Under the pieces are notes generated by a model. That model worked only from the letters and a program-made list of their open reading frames with translations, ran no database searches and was not told the origin of the DNA. The position numbers were made by a program, and so were the translations under genes. A stretch of DNA of 64,000 nt, taken from Strobilurus pachycystidiatus. Lineage: Eukaryota > Basidiomycota > Agaricomycetes > Agaricales > Physalacriaceae. This document shows positions 1-12,416 of this stretch, one piece after another. The stretch is from NCBI GenBank assembly GCA_019915135.1, contig JAHLMK010000020.1, positions 1-64,000 on the forward strand, given 5' to 3'. How positions within the stretch are numbered: position 1 is the first letter of the stretch; each line of letters starts with the position of its first letter.

Positions 1-1148
1 GGACGACATTTGCGACAACGACTCGATATCCCGCACCGCCGATGGATGGGAAACGGGCGGGGTCCATCGGCACTCCCAACTTGCGCCCGTTGCAGGTGTG
101 GCTCCGTTTCTCAATCGTTGGATACGCCAGTCTGATCTGGCGTGTCTTTGCTATGCTGATCTCTCCGTAGATCTGTATTTACGCAACGGGTAACCTCTTC
201 AAAGAGGCGCCCATCCAATTTCGTTCTCATCGCCACCCTGAGGTGGTTCTGGCCATCATTACTCAAGAATTGTGTTGCTTGTACACTGATCACCTCTCAC
301 GCCGTCATCCCGACTCCCCGTCTAACAAAACTGCGTAGTTGATAAGGATACTCTATGCGGTTTTGAAGGGTGGGCCGCCCAACGGTGACGATGACCCTGG
401 GCATCACTCGCCGACGACATAGATGATAGGACGCTCGTCGACCATGGCGCCTCGTGCACGGGCTGGATCCATTTGATTTGTGCGCACTGTGGCGTCAACT
501 GCGCTGCCCGTTTGAGGTGCGTTAACTGACATGTCTGCTTTGCATACGCCAGCTCGTTCATGGCGCATTTCACGGTATGACTGGTTTCTTTGTGGACTGA
601 CGTCCCGCGCCGGGTAAGCCTCTCGTGACATCGGGTTGCCGTTGTGCCTTCTGTCGCTGGTGAGCAATATGTACCGGGATGCACCATCTCTCCCGGAGAC
701 GAGAAGTGGAGGAGTCAGTACCTTGGTGCTTTGGATGTTAAACACACCATATCTCATGCAAGACCCAGCAAGCATGTTGGGTAAGGTCTTGGCAGACTTT
801 TACCACTCTGATGTATTTTTCTTCCACGTAATCGTGAGAAATAACATAGTTAATCTCGCTCTTGGTAGTTCTGAGCACCACAACACATTTGGCACTGTTT
901 GTGTGGTATATTGCATTGACTGAGTTCTTTGGCAACCATAGCAAGGGGCTGGAGACTGTTTGCTGAGTGTGTATAGTAAAAAAATGGCTAAGGATTCACA
1001 TGAGAATACACGCCAAGATGTGAGAATGGCTGTGACAGACTATCCGCTTGATGTCAGAAGTTTTTTCAGGTTGATTCTGTTCTCAATGAGATTAAGACCA
1101 AATGACTTGGTCGAAAGTGCCATAAGAAGCAGTTTGTCATTCTGAACC
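1..1148. repeat. Diverged partial copy of block D (matches about 9552-10697)
   Basis: The sequence follows 9552-10697 base by base with scattered substitutions and small indels. Both contain the cassette GGATACGCCAG...CTGGCG followed by CTCCGTAGATCTG, and both lead into a tandem satellite. I see no convincing gene. This is an older, third copy of the arrangement 'block D tail plus satellite', clearly more diverged than the copies at 5067 and 38350. Confidence 0.8.
120..190 (+). other. Intron-like cassette with hairpin (diverged copy)
   Basis: GGATACGCCAG (120-130) and CTGGCGTGTC (137-146) form a hairpin and are followed by a pyrimidine-rich stretch, CCGTAG and ATCTGTATTTACG. The arrangement resembles the 3' half of a small intron. 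Related cassettes occur near 8083, 8540, 9280 and 9669. Confidence 0.5.
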
Positions 1149-4087
1149 TTGGAAATGAACACAAAGTGCGGTTGACGGGCAACAACTTGTGTTGCGGGCT
1201 CTAAGTTGAACGCGGACGAGTCAGTCAATGCGTTCGATGCTATGTCTGCCATCTACAAGGCGAGAACTTGGACTGAACGGTCTGAATGACTGTTTCTGGA
1301 CGGGATCACATTTACTTTGACTCAGATGCGCGTTCGACTTGTATACGGAAAATTAGAGGGTCTGTGTGTTCGACGTGTCTTGTGGTTAGGGTTAGCAAGG
1401 TCAGGGGAGGGGTTCGGGGAGTGTCTCGGTGATGCAGAGATGCCTTCTCCGTCTCGGGAAGGGTGAGCGGTGTGTGTGTGTGTGTTGGTGGTTGCGAGGG
1501 ATGGTCTCTGAGTCGTGGCGAGGGTGCGGTGGGATTTACGATTGAGAGAGAACGCTGCGCTTGTCGTAAACTGGTCTTGGACCGGTGTTTCCCTTGTCGC
1601 AATGGTTGAATACCGCTCAATCGGAGCAATGAATCAGACTGCCGAGGGAAAACACACTGTTGAAACGGACACAATCCTTTTGTTTTCATCGCTCAAACCA
1701 CTTTTGCGTAGCGTGCGGAGGTCGGGGAGCGGCGTCGGAGGTGCGGTGAGTCAACGGCACGGCGGTGAACGTAGGACGGTGGGAGATGTGCGATACGACT
1801 GCGAAGACATTGGAAATGAACACAAAGTGCGGTTGACGGGCAACAACTTGTGTTGCGGGCTCTAAGTTGAACGCGGACGAGTCAGTCAATGCGTTCGATG
1901 CTATGTCTGCCATCTACAAGGCGAGAACTTGGACTGAACGGTCTGAATGACTGTTTCTGGACGGGATCACATTTACTTTGACTCAGATGCGCGTTCGACT
2001 TGTATACGGAAAATTAGAGGGTCTGTGTGTTCGACGTGTCTTGTGGTTAGGGTTAGCAAGGTCAGGGGAGGGGTTCGGGGAGTGTCTCGGTGATGCAGAG
2101 ATGCCTTCTCCGTCTCGGGAAGGGTGAGCGGTGTGTGTGTGTGTGTTGGTGGTTGCGAGGGATGGTCTCTGAGTCGTGGCGAGGGTGCGGTGGGATTTAC
2201 GATTGAGAGAGAACGCTGCGCTTGTCGTAAACTGGTCTTGGACCGGTGTTTCCCTTGTCGCAATGGTTGAATACCGCTCAATCGGAGCAATGAATCAGAC
2301 TGCCGAGGGAAAACACACTGTTGAAACGGACACAATCCTTTTGTTTTCATCGCTCAAACCACTTTTGCGTAGCGTGCGGAGGTCGGGGAGCGGCGTCGGA
2401 GGTGCGGTGAGTCAACGGCACGGCGGTGAACGTAGGACGGTGGGAGATGTGCGATACGACTGCGAAGACATTGGAAATGAACACAAAGTGCGGTTGACGG
2501 GCAACAACTTGTGTTGCGGGCTCTAAGTTGAACGCGGACGAGTCAGTCAATGCGTTCAATGCTATGTCTGCCATCTACAAGGCGAGAACTTGGACTGAAC
2601 GGTCTGAATGACTGTTTCTGGACGGGATCACATTTACTTTGACTCAGATGCGCGTTCGACTTGTATACGGAAAATTAGAGGGTCTGTGTGTTCGACGTGT
2701 CTTGTGGTTAGGGTTAGCAAGGTCAGGGGAGGGGTTCGGGGAGTGTCTCGGTGATGCAGAGATGCCTTCTCCGTCTCGGGAAGGGTGAGCGGTGTGTGTG
2801 TGTGTGTTGGTGGTTGCGAGGGATGGTCTCTGAGTCGTGGCGAGGGTGCGGTGGGATTTACGATTGAGAGAGAACGCTGCGCTTGTCGTAAACTGGTCTT
2901 GGACCGGTGTTTCCCTTGTCGCAATGGTTGAATACCGCTCAATCGGAGCAATGAATCAGACTGCCGAGGGAAAACACACTGTTGAAACGGACACAATCCT
3001 TTTGTTTTCATCGCTCAAACCACTTTTGCGTAGCGTGCGGAGGTCGGGGAGCGGCGTCGGAGGTGCGGTGAGTCAACGGCACGGCGGTGAACGTAGGACG
3101 GTGGGAGATGTGCGATACGACTGCGAAGACATTGGAAATGAACACAAAGTGCGGTTGACGGGCAACAACTTGTGTTGCGGGCTCTAAGTTGAACGCGGAC
3201 GAGTCAGTCAATGCGTTCGATGCTATGTCTGCCATCTACAAGGCGAGAACTTGGACTGAACGGTCTGAATGACTGTTTCTGGACGGGATCACATTTACTT
3301 TGACTCAGATGCGCGTTCGACTTGTATACGGAAAATTAGAGGGTCTGTGTGTTCGACGTGTCTTGTGGTTAGGGTTAGCAAGGTCAGGGGAGGGGTTCGG
3401 GGAGTGTCTCGGTGATGCAGAGATGCCTTCTCCGTCTCGGGAAGGGTGAGCGGTGTGTGTGTGTGTGTTGGTGGTTGCGAGGGATGGTCTCTGAGTCGTG
3501 GCGAGGGTGCGGTGGGATTTACGATTGAGAGAGAACGCTGCGCTTGTCGTAAACTGGTCTTGGACCGGTGTTTCCCTTGTCGCAATGGTTGAATACCGCT
3601 CAATCGGAGCAATGAATCAGACTGCCGAGGGAAAACACACTGTTGAAACGGACACAATCCTTTTGTTTTCATCGCTCAAACCACTTTTGCGTAGCGTGCG
3701 GAGGTCGGGGAGCGGCGTCGGAGGTGCGGTGAGTCAACGGCACGGCGGTGAACGTAGGACGGTGGGAGATGTGCGATACGACTGCGAAGACATTGGAAAT
3801 GAACACAAAGTGCGGTTGACGGGCAACAACTTGTGTTGCGGGCTCTAAGTTGAACGCGGACGAGTCAGTCAATGCGTTCAATGCTATGTCTGCCATCTAC
3901 AAGGCGAGAACTTGGACTGAACGGTCTGAATGACTGTTTCTGGACGGGATCACATTTACTTTGACTCAGATGCGCGTTCGACTTGTATACGGAAAATTAG
4001 AGGGTCTGTGTGTTCGACGTGTCTTGTGGTTAGGGTTAGCAAGGTCAGGGGAGGGGTTCGGGGAGTGTCTCGGTGATGCAGAGATGC
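1149..4087. repeat. 661-bp satellite array, about 4.4 units
   Basis: Unit starts at 1149, 1810, 2471, 3132 and 3793 are exactly 661 bp apart and the units are nearly identical. The last unit stops at about 4087. Each unit has a GT microsatellite and a GTTAGGGTTAG telomere-like motif. It is distantly related to the 802-bp satellite at 10705: both share the 'gtcaatgcgttc...gctatgtctg' stretch and a following 'tttgactc' region. The 75-125 residue open frames repeat with the unit and are not taken as genes. Confidence 0.95.
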
Positions 4088-4149
4088 CTATCTAGCTACG
4101 CTCCGCACCATGGGGCATGATGTTACATGGCGTACGAGCATTTATTTTG

Positions 4150-4349
4150 CTATTTTCGGCAAAAGTTCCGCCCAACTTTCTACGCTGAGGCATTTTCGGC
4201 ACTTTGTCCTGCCCAAATTTCTACGCTGAGTCATTTTCGGCAATCTCTGTCGCCCAATTTTCTACGCTGAGGCATTTTCGGCAATCTCTGTCGCCCAATT
4301 TTCTACGCTGAGGCATTTTCGGCAATCTCTGTTGCCCGATTTTCTATAC
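4150..4349. repeat. 41-bp minisatellite, five copies
   Basis: Copies start near 4150, 4191, 4232, 4273 and 4314. The consensus has TTTTCGGCA at its start and TTTCTACGCTGAGG at its end. The middle copies are nearly identical and the outer two are diverged, as expected for slippage growing from the centre. No gene lies between 4088 and 4557. Confidence 0.9.
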
Positions 4350-4557
4350 CTATAAGCGGGCGTAATCTGCAGCACATTACGCTTTGCGTCACCGATTTCC
4401 TCCGTGCCGCTTAGGCGGGAGGGTATTAGGGTCAGGATTCATGTCCCGAAAAAGCTAAGCCGCCCGAGGCCCGTGCGGCCCGCCCGAGCGCCATCTTTAC
4501 CGCGCCCAGATCGGGCCGCCAGATCCAGCTCCTCAGCCAGGTGGCCCCGGGGCCTGA

Positions 4558-5066
4558 AACTTTTTAGGCGCATCCCCCTAGGGTGGGGAAGACTGTAGGG
4601 GAAAGTTTCGTGATCATCGGGTCACCGGTCGCCGTACACGAGCGCCATCTGTGATTACGCTCAGACCGCGGTCGCTCGGGCGGGAGCAGTGCACGTCCTC
4701 GGGACTCGACCTGTATGGGAAAGATGTTTCTAATAGCCATATGAAGGTTCTCAGGTGGCACGAGCCCGGCCCCAACACCGTACGGCTTGCGGCCGCTGTG
4801 CGACGAGGAGCACATGGGCCAACTCGGCACCTAGACACACTCGGGACCTGATTTTTGTTAGGCGCATCCTAGTATGATAGGAAAGAGTAGGGAAAAAGGT
4901 TTCGTGGTCATTGGGTCCCCGGTCGCCGTACACGAGCGCCATCTGTGATTACGCTCAGACCGCGGTCGCTCGGGCGGGAGCAGTGCACATCCTCGGGACT
5001 CGACCTGTATGGGAAAGATGTTTCTAATGGCCATATGAAGATCCTCAGGTGGCACGGGCCCGGCCC
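4558..5066. repeat. 294-bp offset direct duplication of about 215 bp
   Basis: 4558-4773 and 4852-5067 match closely, including 'ccggtcgccgtacacgagcg' and 'gggaaagatgtttctaat', separated by about 78 bp of other sequence. The second copy ends exactly where block D begins. No coding capacity is evident. Confidence 0.85.
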
Positions 5067-7640
5067 CTTATATTCTCTCGAGAAGCCAATGCATCATTGG
5101 CTTCATAGGAGGGAAGAAGCGTTCTGGCACGAGCAAGCAATGGGCGGGGTCACGTGACCGTTTGGATTCCGGAGGTCCGAGGTCGGATTGACCTTTCGGA
5201 ACAACCCGATCATCTATATATGAGTTGGGTCTATGGCTATTGTACCACCAAGTCGTGAGGTCCGAGCGGGGGATAGGGTGGGGTGAGGTGGGCGGACGGG
5301 CGCCAAATTGTTCGGAAAATGTGCGCACCGGTCGGGATGACATCTTTCATCAGCGGACCGGACCCTTTCCGGGCTTGCACGGCCCTCTGGAACGCTCCCG
5401 GATGCGCCGATAAATGCGCCACACTGTAAATACCAACTGCCACACACGACGAGGGCGCAGAGCGTCAAGCGGGCTGTGTTCCAACGTCGAGCGGACCTTG
5501 TGGGACATTGATCCATCGCCGGATCAGTCCCCGAGGCCGTCCCTGACCGTGCCAGTCCCCATCAGTGCCTAAAATGACCCTGAATCCGGTGCCGGCGCCT
5601 CCCATTAGAAAGTGGCGATGGCTAGTGTTCAAATGGCGATGTCCAAACCTCTATGTATATTGTCCCGTCAATTTCCGTCCCTTATGGTGTCTTCCCGGTC
5701 GCTGGTTGTGAGTGCCAATAGCCCGCATCATGGTTGTCAGTGTACCATCACCGTCTACCCGAGCTGGCAGTGCACCCAGGCCGTCGACTGCATCGCGTAC
5801 GGTATTTACTGCTCACTCATAGGTCTGGGCACCTTGCCCTGCCAACGCAAACACTACACTTACCGGCTGTAGTTGGCGATAATTGCGCCACACTTCAGTA
5901 TCTAATCGATGGCTCCATGCTGACACCCGACAGTGCCCAGAGAGAATAAATTCACATTTGAGCTACATAAAACATAAAACTCGTGTCCCCTCCCCGTGTT
6001 GAGTCCGCGCTCGATGGGTACAGGATGGGTGGAGGCATGATCTCGGGTGTGGGTGGGGCACTCAATGCGTTGTAAACGGCCAAAGGCGTCTGCGGACCAA
6101 CGCGTCCCGGCTCCAGTACCATCCACACCGTGTTGCTTCAAGCCGTACGAGCCTCCCCGTGCTCAGAAGCACAGGGCGCATTCGCATTGCATGTCCACGG
6201 GTGTGGGGATGATCCTGGGCGGGACTGGCGGTGCGACAGGCGTGTGACGCGATGGGTGAGCGCACGGACGACGGGCGGACGGTGAAGCTGGCTCGGCGCT
6301 CGCGGATAAGCGGTTGTCGTGCCGATGCGGTGGAGAGGCGGGAGAACGAGGTTATTTGAACCGCACACCAAGACCGGCTTCCGTGAAGCAGGTTGATTGA
6401 GGAGCCGTGAGATCTGAATCTTCGTACAGATATCAGCAAATAGAAAAATGACACTGGCGCATTCACGCACCTGGCAGATATGCTGCCTCCGGACACGCAT
6501 ATCATTCATCCACGGCGGAGTGCCGCCATCCAACCTTCACCCAGACCATGCACAAGGTAGCCCTACTGCCTACCGGCGTCGTTGAGCGGGATGGGAGTGT
6601 CTGCCGGTCCTGTTTGCCGTCCCGTTGCAGACGTCGTCAAGGAGACGCGCTGCTGCATGTTGCGGTGCGAGCAGCGTGTGGAAAGGGCGCAAGACGAGGC
6701 AAGGGAGGTCGTCCGGAGGTCGTTGAGTGGTCGTCCTAGTGCACCGTGGTTGGATGGCGCAGGGGTGGTGGGCGTTGGTGGGAGATGTTGCTCGATCGCC
6801 GACCTGCCTCCGGCCTTCGGCATTGCCCGGACATTTCCCAAGAAACGGAACGTCCGGCATTCGCCGAGCGTCACCGATCGCGAGGCAGGCACAACGTCGG
6901 CGGGATGTGCGTGCGCCCTCGAGATATGGCGCCCGGCGGCTCAAGCTCATGCATGGCGTGCAAAGTTAATAGAATATATTTATAATGCGTATCTAATATC
7001 TATTGGTAAATATGGGGAGCAAAGAAGAGTATGGTGCAAATGTGAGTGATGTTGTGGTGGTGGTAGGAGGGATGGTGGCGACATGGCAGCTATCAGACGT
7101 CGTTGATGTTCGTAGAGGGCGCTGCTGAAGAAAAGGCGGGAATTTTAGGATCAGTGGCATTCAGCCAACATGCAACAACGACGCACCAAAAGTGTGGGAG
7201 CGTGCTACGCGCTGTGCGCCTTCAGACACCCCCAGCTCCTCACACCAGCCTCTCTCAACACCCTGTATGCAATCCCGTCGATGTCCGAGGTGAAACTCGA
7301 CGAGGCGCCGCACCGTCCGTCATCGTTGGGTGGGATCCGGCTGCCGGTGCAAGCGATGCCGCCGCGGTGCTCATACCAGCGCCTCGTGCTCCTCGTCGTA
7401 CCTTCGCTAACCCTCTCACTCCACATCCCGACGAGATCCGGCGTCTAATTCTGCCGTCGTCCGCGCTCGCCGTCGTCGTTGGGCGGGAGCTGGTGACCAG
7501 CACGCACAGCATGGGCGCGGTCTTGCAGCGAGCAAAGCGTCGGGCTTGGGTACGGCTGGGACTGGGGTTGCGATCCGGCTGCGGTTGAGTGTGCTGTCGT
7601 CCGTGGGTGCGTTGGGTGCGTTGGGCATGGAGCTGGTAGC

Positions 7641-7689
7641 GGATCAAGAGCGTAAGCACTGCCACCTAGCCGTGCTTGGCTCTTGATCC
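7641..7689. repeat. Inverted repeat, 11-bp arms
   Basis: GGATCAAGAGC (7641-7651) and GCTCTTGATCC (7679-7689) are perfect inverted arms with a 27-bp spacer. An identical copy lies 33283 bp downstream in block D copy 2. Confidence 0.85.
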
Positions 7690-7730
7690 CGATCAGGGTT
7701 AGGGCTGTGCCTCGGCACTTGAGCTCTTAC

Positions 7731-7754
7731 CACGACTTGCTTGTGCAAGTCGTG
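7731..7754. repeat. Hairpin, 10-bp arms
   Basis: CACGACTTGC and GCAAGTCGTG flank a TTGT loop with no mismatch. It is one of several perfect inverted repeats within about 500 bp. Confidence 0.85.
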
Positions 7755-7828
7755 CGTCTATCCACCGGATACTCGCCGCCGCCGCCCGCGCTGCTGCTCG
7801 AACCATGCGCATCCGCCTGCGCGGGACT

Positions 7829-7844
7829 CGTTTCCATGGAAACG
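7829..7844. promoter_or_regulatory. Perfect 16-bp palindrome resembling an RFX X-box
   Basis: CGTTTCCATGGAAACG is a perfect palindrome. GTTnCCATGGnAAC is the known X-box type bound by RFX-family factors, which fungi have. A degraded version (TATCCATGGCAACATA) lies near 9477. That it is a real factor site is inference. Confidence 0.35.
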
Positions 7845-8059
7845 AATCCCAACACGGACGCGTAAGCCCCACCAACGTGGGCAGCTCGCAACCCAAGCCG
7901 GTCTTGGGACCGCAGGACGACGACGACGCCCTCTACGGGCTAATGGACCACTGCGCCGACGCTGGAGCCATGCCCCGCCGCACTGGTTGAAGGGAGCGTG
8001 CGGGGCCGTCGGTTTGAGCTGGGCGAGCCGCCTGGAGGCGGGCGTCCATGGCAAAGTAC

Positions 8060-8150
8060 GTGTTTTTTTTTTCTTTCTGCTTGGATACGCCAGTCTAGCA
8101 CTGGCGTATCCGTTTTCTATCATTAATTCATCCGTAGATCCAGATCTACG
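8060..8150 (+). other. Intron-like cassette with perfect hairpin
   Basis: A donor-like GTACGTG at about 8056, a T-rich tract, the perfect hairpin GGATACGCCAG (8083-8093) / CTGGCGTATCC (8101-8111), an ATTAAT branch-like box and an acceptor-like CCGTAG are followed by ATCCAGATCTACG. Related cassettes lie near 8540-8625, 9270-9420 and 9650-9730, each with a donor-like GT upstream and a GTAG or ATAG before an AGATCTG-type exon start. They may be relics of a repeatedly duplicated exon-intron unit. Confidence 0.5.
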
Positions 8151-9882
8151 TGTCGAATAAGCCCTCCAATGAGGCACCCGTTTCGTACCAGATTCACGCG
8201 GGCGTCTCTGCGCCGCCACCCACGCCAACACGGCTGCATGGCACGACCACCCACCATCTCCCTCCCTCCTTTCGTCACCACCACCGCCCTTTTGCCATCA
8301 CCACCACCGCCCTTCTGAACCCCGCCACCGTTTTCAATCGCCCCCACGCCATCTCTATCTCACCACTAAAGTCCCCGATCCGCACTGTTCGTTGAAGGGT
8401 ATGTGGTTCGCTCAATCGAGCGTTCCGCGCCCTCAACGAAAGCAAAAGGTCTCTTTCCCCGCCACCCGCATATCTCTTCAATGATGCCGCCCGCCCCGTC
8501 GAAGCTCATTCGGGATCGGCGGCTAGGATTATGGCAAGGTACGTGTTTCCAGTCATTTTCAGCTCGGTTAAGCCAGCCTTGTGCCAGCGTATCGATTTGC
8601 TATATTGACACCTGCGTAGATCTAGATCTGGTAAGGTTTTGAAGAGCGCGGCAACGGTGCGATCTTGGGACCCTCGCGCTCCACCCGACCTTCATTGTGG
8701 GCTGGATGCGCACCAAGACACGTCAGATTCTACTCGACGGATTTCCTCGCGGCGCGACGGACTACATGACACGACGCCGTCTCATTGGCTTAGTTCGGTC
8801 AATGCTTCCCCGGCCGGCCACCCAGGACTTATTTACACAGCCGCAGGGCTCAATTACACAGCCGCAGCCCCCGGCACTGTCCGTCCCGCCCACGATCGTT
8901 GATTAGGTGCGCTTGTATCTCATTTCCACTTACAATATCCAACCAGCAGCATTTACAGGATTTTGATACCTGCTCCTCATCAACAGTTTGCCGCTGTCTC
9001 AGAATACACCGCCCTCGCCGACTTGTTTCATTTCTCGGATTTTTTGGCGCCATGTATAGCCTACAAATTTCTCATTCCGCTGACACTCTCATTGGCACTA
9101 TCTGCAGCGGTATTGAACGCTGCCTACGCGTCATGCCCGCACGCACGCACTAGCGCAGCAGTCATCTTCGCACAGTTGGCACTCTTCGGCGACGCGTAAG
9201 CCTCAACATCATGAGCGGTGTGAGCCAGTTCTGCCGGTCTTGGATCTGCAGGGCGGATTGATGACTCGACATGGAGGTAAGAATGTTTCGTTGACATTGC
9301 CGGGCTCGAGACGGCGCCCCTCCACGGTGTGTTTCTCTTCCTTTTTATTGGGTTACTGGGTGTGCGTTGGCGCGTCCTTTCACAATGCTACTATTTTCTA
9401 TAGACCCAGATCTGCACGAGATCTAAGGCCTTGCCGCTGTCTCCCGCCTTCTCGCTGGCTTCTGCTCAGGACACGTATCCATGGCAACATATACCGCTCT
9501 TAGGGCTGCAGCAGGATGACAAGGCCATGAACGTTCGGCGACCTGGCCTGGACAACATTTGCGACAACGATTCAACACCCCGCACCGCCGATGGATGGGA
9601 AATGGGCGGGGTCCATCGGCACTCCCAACTTGCGCCCGTTGCAGGTGTGGCTCTGTTTCTTGATCGTTGGATACGCCAGTCTCATCTGGCGTGTCTTTGC
9701 TATGCTGATCTCTCCGTAGATCTGTATTTACGCGACGGGTAACCTCTTCAACAAGGCGCCCATCCAATTTCGCTCACATCGCCACCCTGACGCGATTCTC
9801 GCCATCATTACTCGAGAGTCGTGTCGCTTCAACACTGATCACCTCCTCACGCCGTCATCCCGACTCCCCGTCTAACAGAACT

Positions 9883-9914
9883 GCATAGTTGATAAGGATG
9901 CTTATCGACTATGC
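9883..9914. repeat. Hairpin, 14-bp arms
   Basis: GCATAGTTGATAAG and CTTATCGACTATGC flank a GATG loop, with one G-T pair. In the older copy near 332-355 the downstream arm is partly deleted. Confidence 0.8.
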
Positions 9915-10704
9915 GGGATTGAAGGGTGGGCCACCCAACGGTTACGATGACCCTGGGCATCACTCGCCGGCGACGTAGGACGCTCCTCGGTCATGGCGCC
10001 TCGTGCACGGGCTGGATCCATTCAATTTGTGCACACTGTGGCGTCAACCGCGCTGCCCGTTTGAGGTGCGTTAACTGGCCTGTTTCCTTCGCATATGCCA
10101 GCTGTTTCACGGCACATTTGACGGTATGACTGGTTTCTTTGTGGACTGATGTCCCGCACCGGGTAAGCCTTCTCGTGACATCGGGTTGCCGGTGTGCTTT
10201 CTGTCGCTTCTTAGCAAAATGTACCGGGACGGACCACCTCTCCCGGACATGTGAAGTGGAGGAGTCAGTACCTTGGTAAGTCTCTTGACTGCTTCGGATG
10301 TGAAACCCAGTATATCTCATGCAAGACCCATCAAGCACGTTGGATAAGGTCTCGGGAGATTTCTACCACTCTGATGTATTTTTTCGCTATGTAATCAACT
10401 GAAATAACATGGTTAGTCTCACTCTTGGTAGTTCTAAGCACCACAACACATTTGGCACTGTTTGTGTAGTATATTGCATTGACTGAGTTCTTTGGCAATC
10501 ATAGCAAGGAAACAGAGACGGTTTGATGGGTGTGTATGGTAAAAAATGGCTAAGGATGCACATGAGACCACATGCCAAGATGTGGATACAGCTGTGACAT
10601 ACTGTTGGCTTGATGTAAAGACCTTTGTAGGTTGTTTCTGTTCTCAATGAGATTAGGACGAAATGATATGGTCAAAAGTGCCATAAGCAGCAGTTTGGCA
10701 TTTC

Positions 10705-12382
10705 AAACATCTTTTGCGTAGCGTGCGGAGGTTGAGGAGTGGCGTCGGAGGTGCGTGACTTGTGTTCTGACTGCGGCGGGTCAATGATGGTGAACATCGG
10801 ACAGTGCGCGGTATTGGGAATGACACGGCGAGGCGTGCGCTTTGACTGCGAAGACGTGAGAAGTGAAAACACAAAGCGCGCAGTTGAAGAGCGAAGACTC
10901 GGTCGGGTTGCGAATTCTCAGCTATGCGGACAAGTTGGTCAATGCGTTCAAGGCTATGTCTGTCGAGCGTTCGTTTACGAGGCAAGGACTTGAATCAAAC
11001 AGTGCGAACAACTGCTTCTTGACTGAATCTTACTCGCTTTGACTCGGATGTGTGTTTGACTTGTATATGGAGGGTCAGTGGTATGTATGTTCAACGTGTG
11101 TTTAGGTCAGGCTAAGAAGGTTCGGAAGGCGTTGGGAGACTGTCTCAGAGAGGGAAAGGCGTTCTATCTTATCTTGAGAGGGTGACGGAACTTTCTTAGT
11201 GGGCGAAAAGACGTTCTCTCTGCATCGTAGCAAGAATGCGTTGAACTCAAGTCGGTTATACGGACAGACTCACTCGGTTAGAAGGTTAGGTTCGGGTTAG
11301 AAGGTTAGGGTTCTCGGTGTTCTCGCTCGCGCAGCGAAGAGAACGTTTAAGAAAGGGCCCGCGCGCGGGGCCTCTGTCTCAGTGCGTATCGGAGACGCAA
11401 CAAGATATGTGACATTATTCTAAACTGGTCAATCGGTGCAATGAACGAGATCATTAAGGGAAGATATACTGTTCCGATGCACGCAAAACTTGCATTGTCA
11501 TCTTTCAAACATCTTTTGCGTAGCGTGCGGAGGTTGAGGAGTGGCGTCGGAGGTGCGTGACTTGTGTTCTGACTGCGGCGGGTCAATGATGGTGAACATC
11601 GGACAGTGCGCGGTATTGGGAATGACACGGCGAGGCGTGCGCTTTGACTGCGAAGACGTGAGAAGTGAAAACACAAAGCGCGCAGTTGAAGAGCGAAGAC
11701 TCGGTCGGGTTGCGAATTCTCAGCTATGCGGACAAGTTGGTCAATGCGTTCAAGGCTATGTCTGTCGAGCGTTCGTTTACGAGGCAAGGACTTGAATCAA
11801 ACAGTGCGAACAACTGCTTCTTGACTGAATCTTACTCGCTTTGACTCGGATGTGTGTTTGACTTGTATATGGAGGGTCAGTGGTATGTATGTTCAACGTG
11901 TGTTTAGGTCAGGCTAAGAAGGTTCGGAAGGCGTTGGGAGACTGTCTCAGAGAGGGAAAGGCGTTCTATCTTATCTTGAGAGGGTGACGGAACTTTCTTA
12001 GTGGGCGAAAAGACGTTCTCTCTGCATCGTAGCAAGAATGCGTTGAACTCAAGTCGGTTATACGGACAGACTCACTCGGTTAGAAGGTTAGGTTCGGGTT
12101 AGAAGGTTAGGGTTCTCGGTGTTCTCGCTCGCGCAGCGAAGAGAACGTTTAAGAAAGGGCCCGCGCGCGGGGCCTCTGTCTCGGTGCGTATCGGAGACGC
12201 AACAAGATATGTGACATTATTCTAAACTGGTCAATCGGTGCAATGAACGAGATCATTAAGGGAAGATATACTGTTCCGATGCACGCAAAACTTGCATTGT
12301 CATCTTTCAAACATCTTTTGCGTAGCGTGCGGAGGTTGAGGAGTGGCGTCGGAGGTGCGTGACTTGTGTTCTGACTGCGGCG
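10705..12382. repeat. 802-bp satellite array (units 1, 2 and start of 3)
   Basis: Units recur every 802 bp from about 10705 and are almost identical. The third unit is cut by the KDZ insertion at 12382 and resumes at 27251. Each unit contains GGTTAG-rich telomere-like sequence ('gttagaaggttagg', 'gttagaaggttagggtt') and a GC-rich core, GGGCCCGCGCGCGGGGCC, followed by 'tctgtctcggtgcgtat'. The 84-residue and 146-residue frames repeat with the unit and have no domain; I do not call them genes. Confidence 0.95.
12375..12382. other. Left 8-bp target-site duplication of the KDZ element
   Basis: CTGCGGCG at 12375-12382 recurs at 27243-27250. The undisturbed 802-bp unit in block D copy 2 (around 45658-45665) has it once. 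Eight base pairs is the duplication length known for Zisupton-type elements. Confidence 0.95.
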
Positions 12383-12416
12383 AGCCATAGTGGTACTAAT
12401 TACACTAATAGCCCAT

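Larger units (their letters stand above)
5067..10704. repeat. Block D copy 1, non-satellite part
   Basis: This stretch recurs at 38350-43987 with a constant offset of 33283 bp. The one difference I noticed is A at 5296 against G at 38579. It starts with an inverted repeat (GAAGCCAAT...ATTGGCTTC near 5081-5103). I found no gene: the 60-160 residue open frames are GC-driven, overlap on both strands and have no recognisable domain. It holds hairpins and intron-like cassettes, listed separately. About 6960-7010 is an AT-rich island. Confidence 0.9.

Noticed and set aside
1312..1689. 125-residue frame in each 661-bp unit
   Set aside because: Low-complexity translation across the GT microsatellite (PTHTHTPL on the minus strand); no support as a gene.
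5225..9503. Many 60-160 residue frames on both strands in block D
   Set aside because: Explained by high GC and few stops. None has a recognisable domain, and strands overlap. Being identical in both block copies is no evidence because the copies are recent.
10739..10993. 84-residue plus-strand and 110-146-residue minus-strand frames in each 802-bp unit
   Set aside because: They repeat unchanged only because the satellite is homogenised, overlap on both strands, and have no domain or partner exon.
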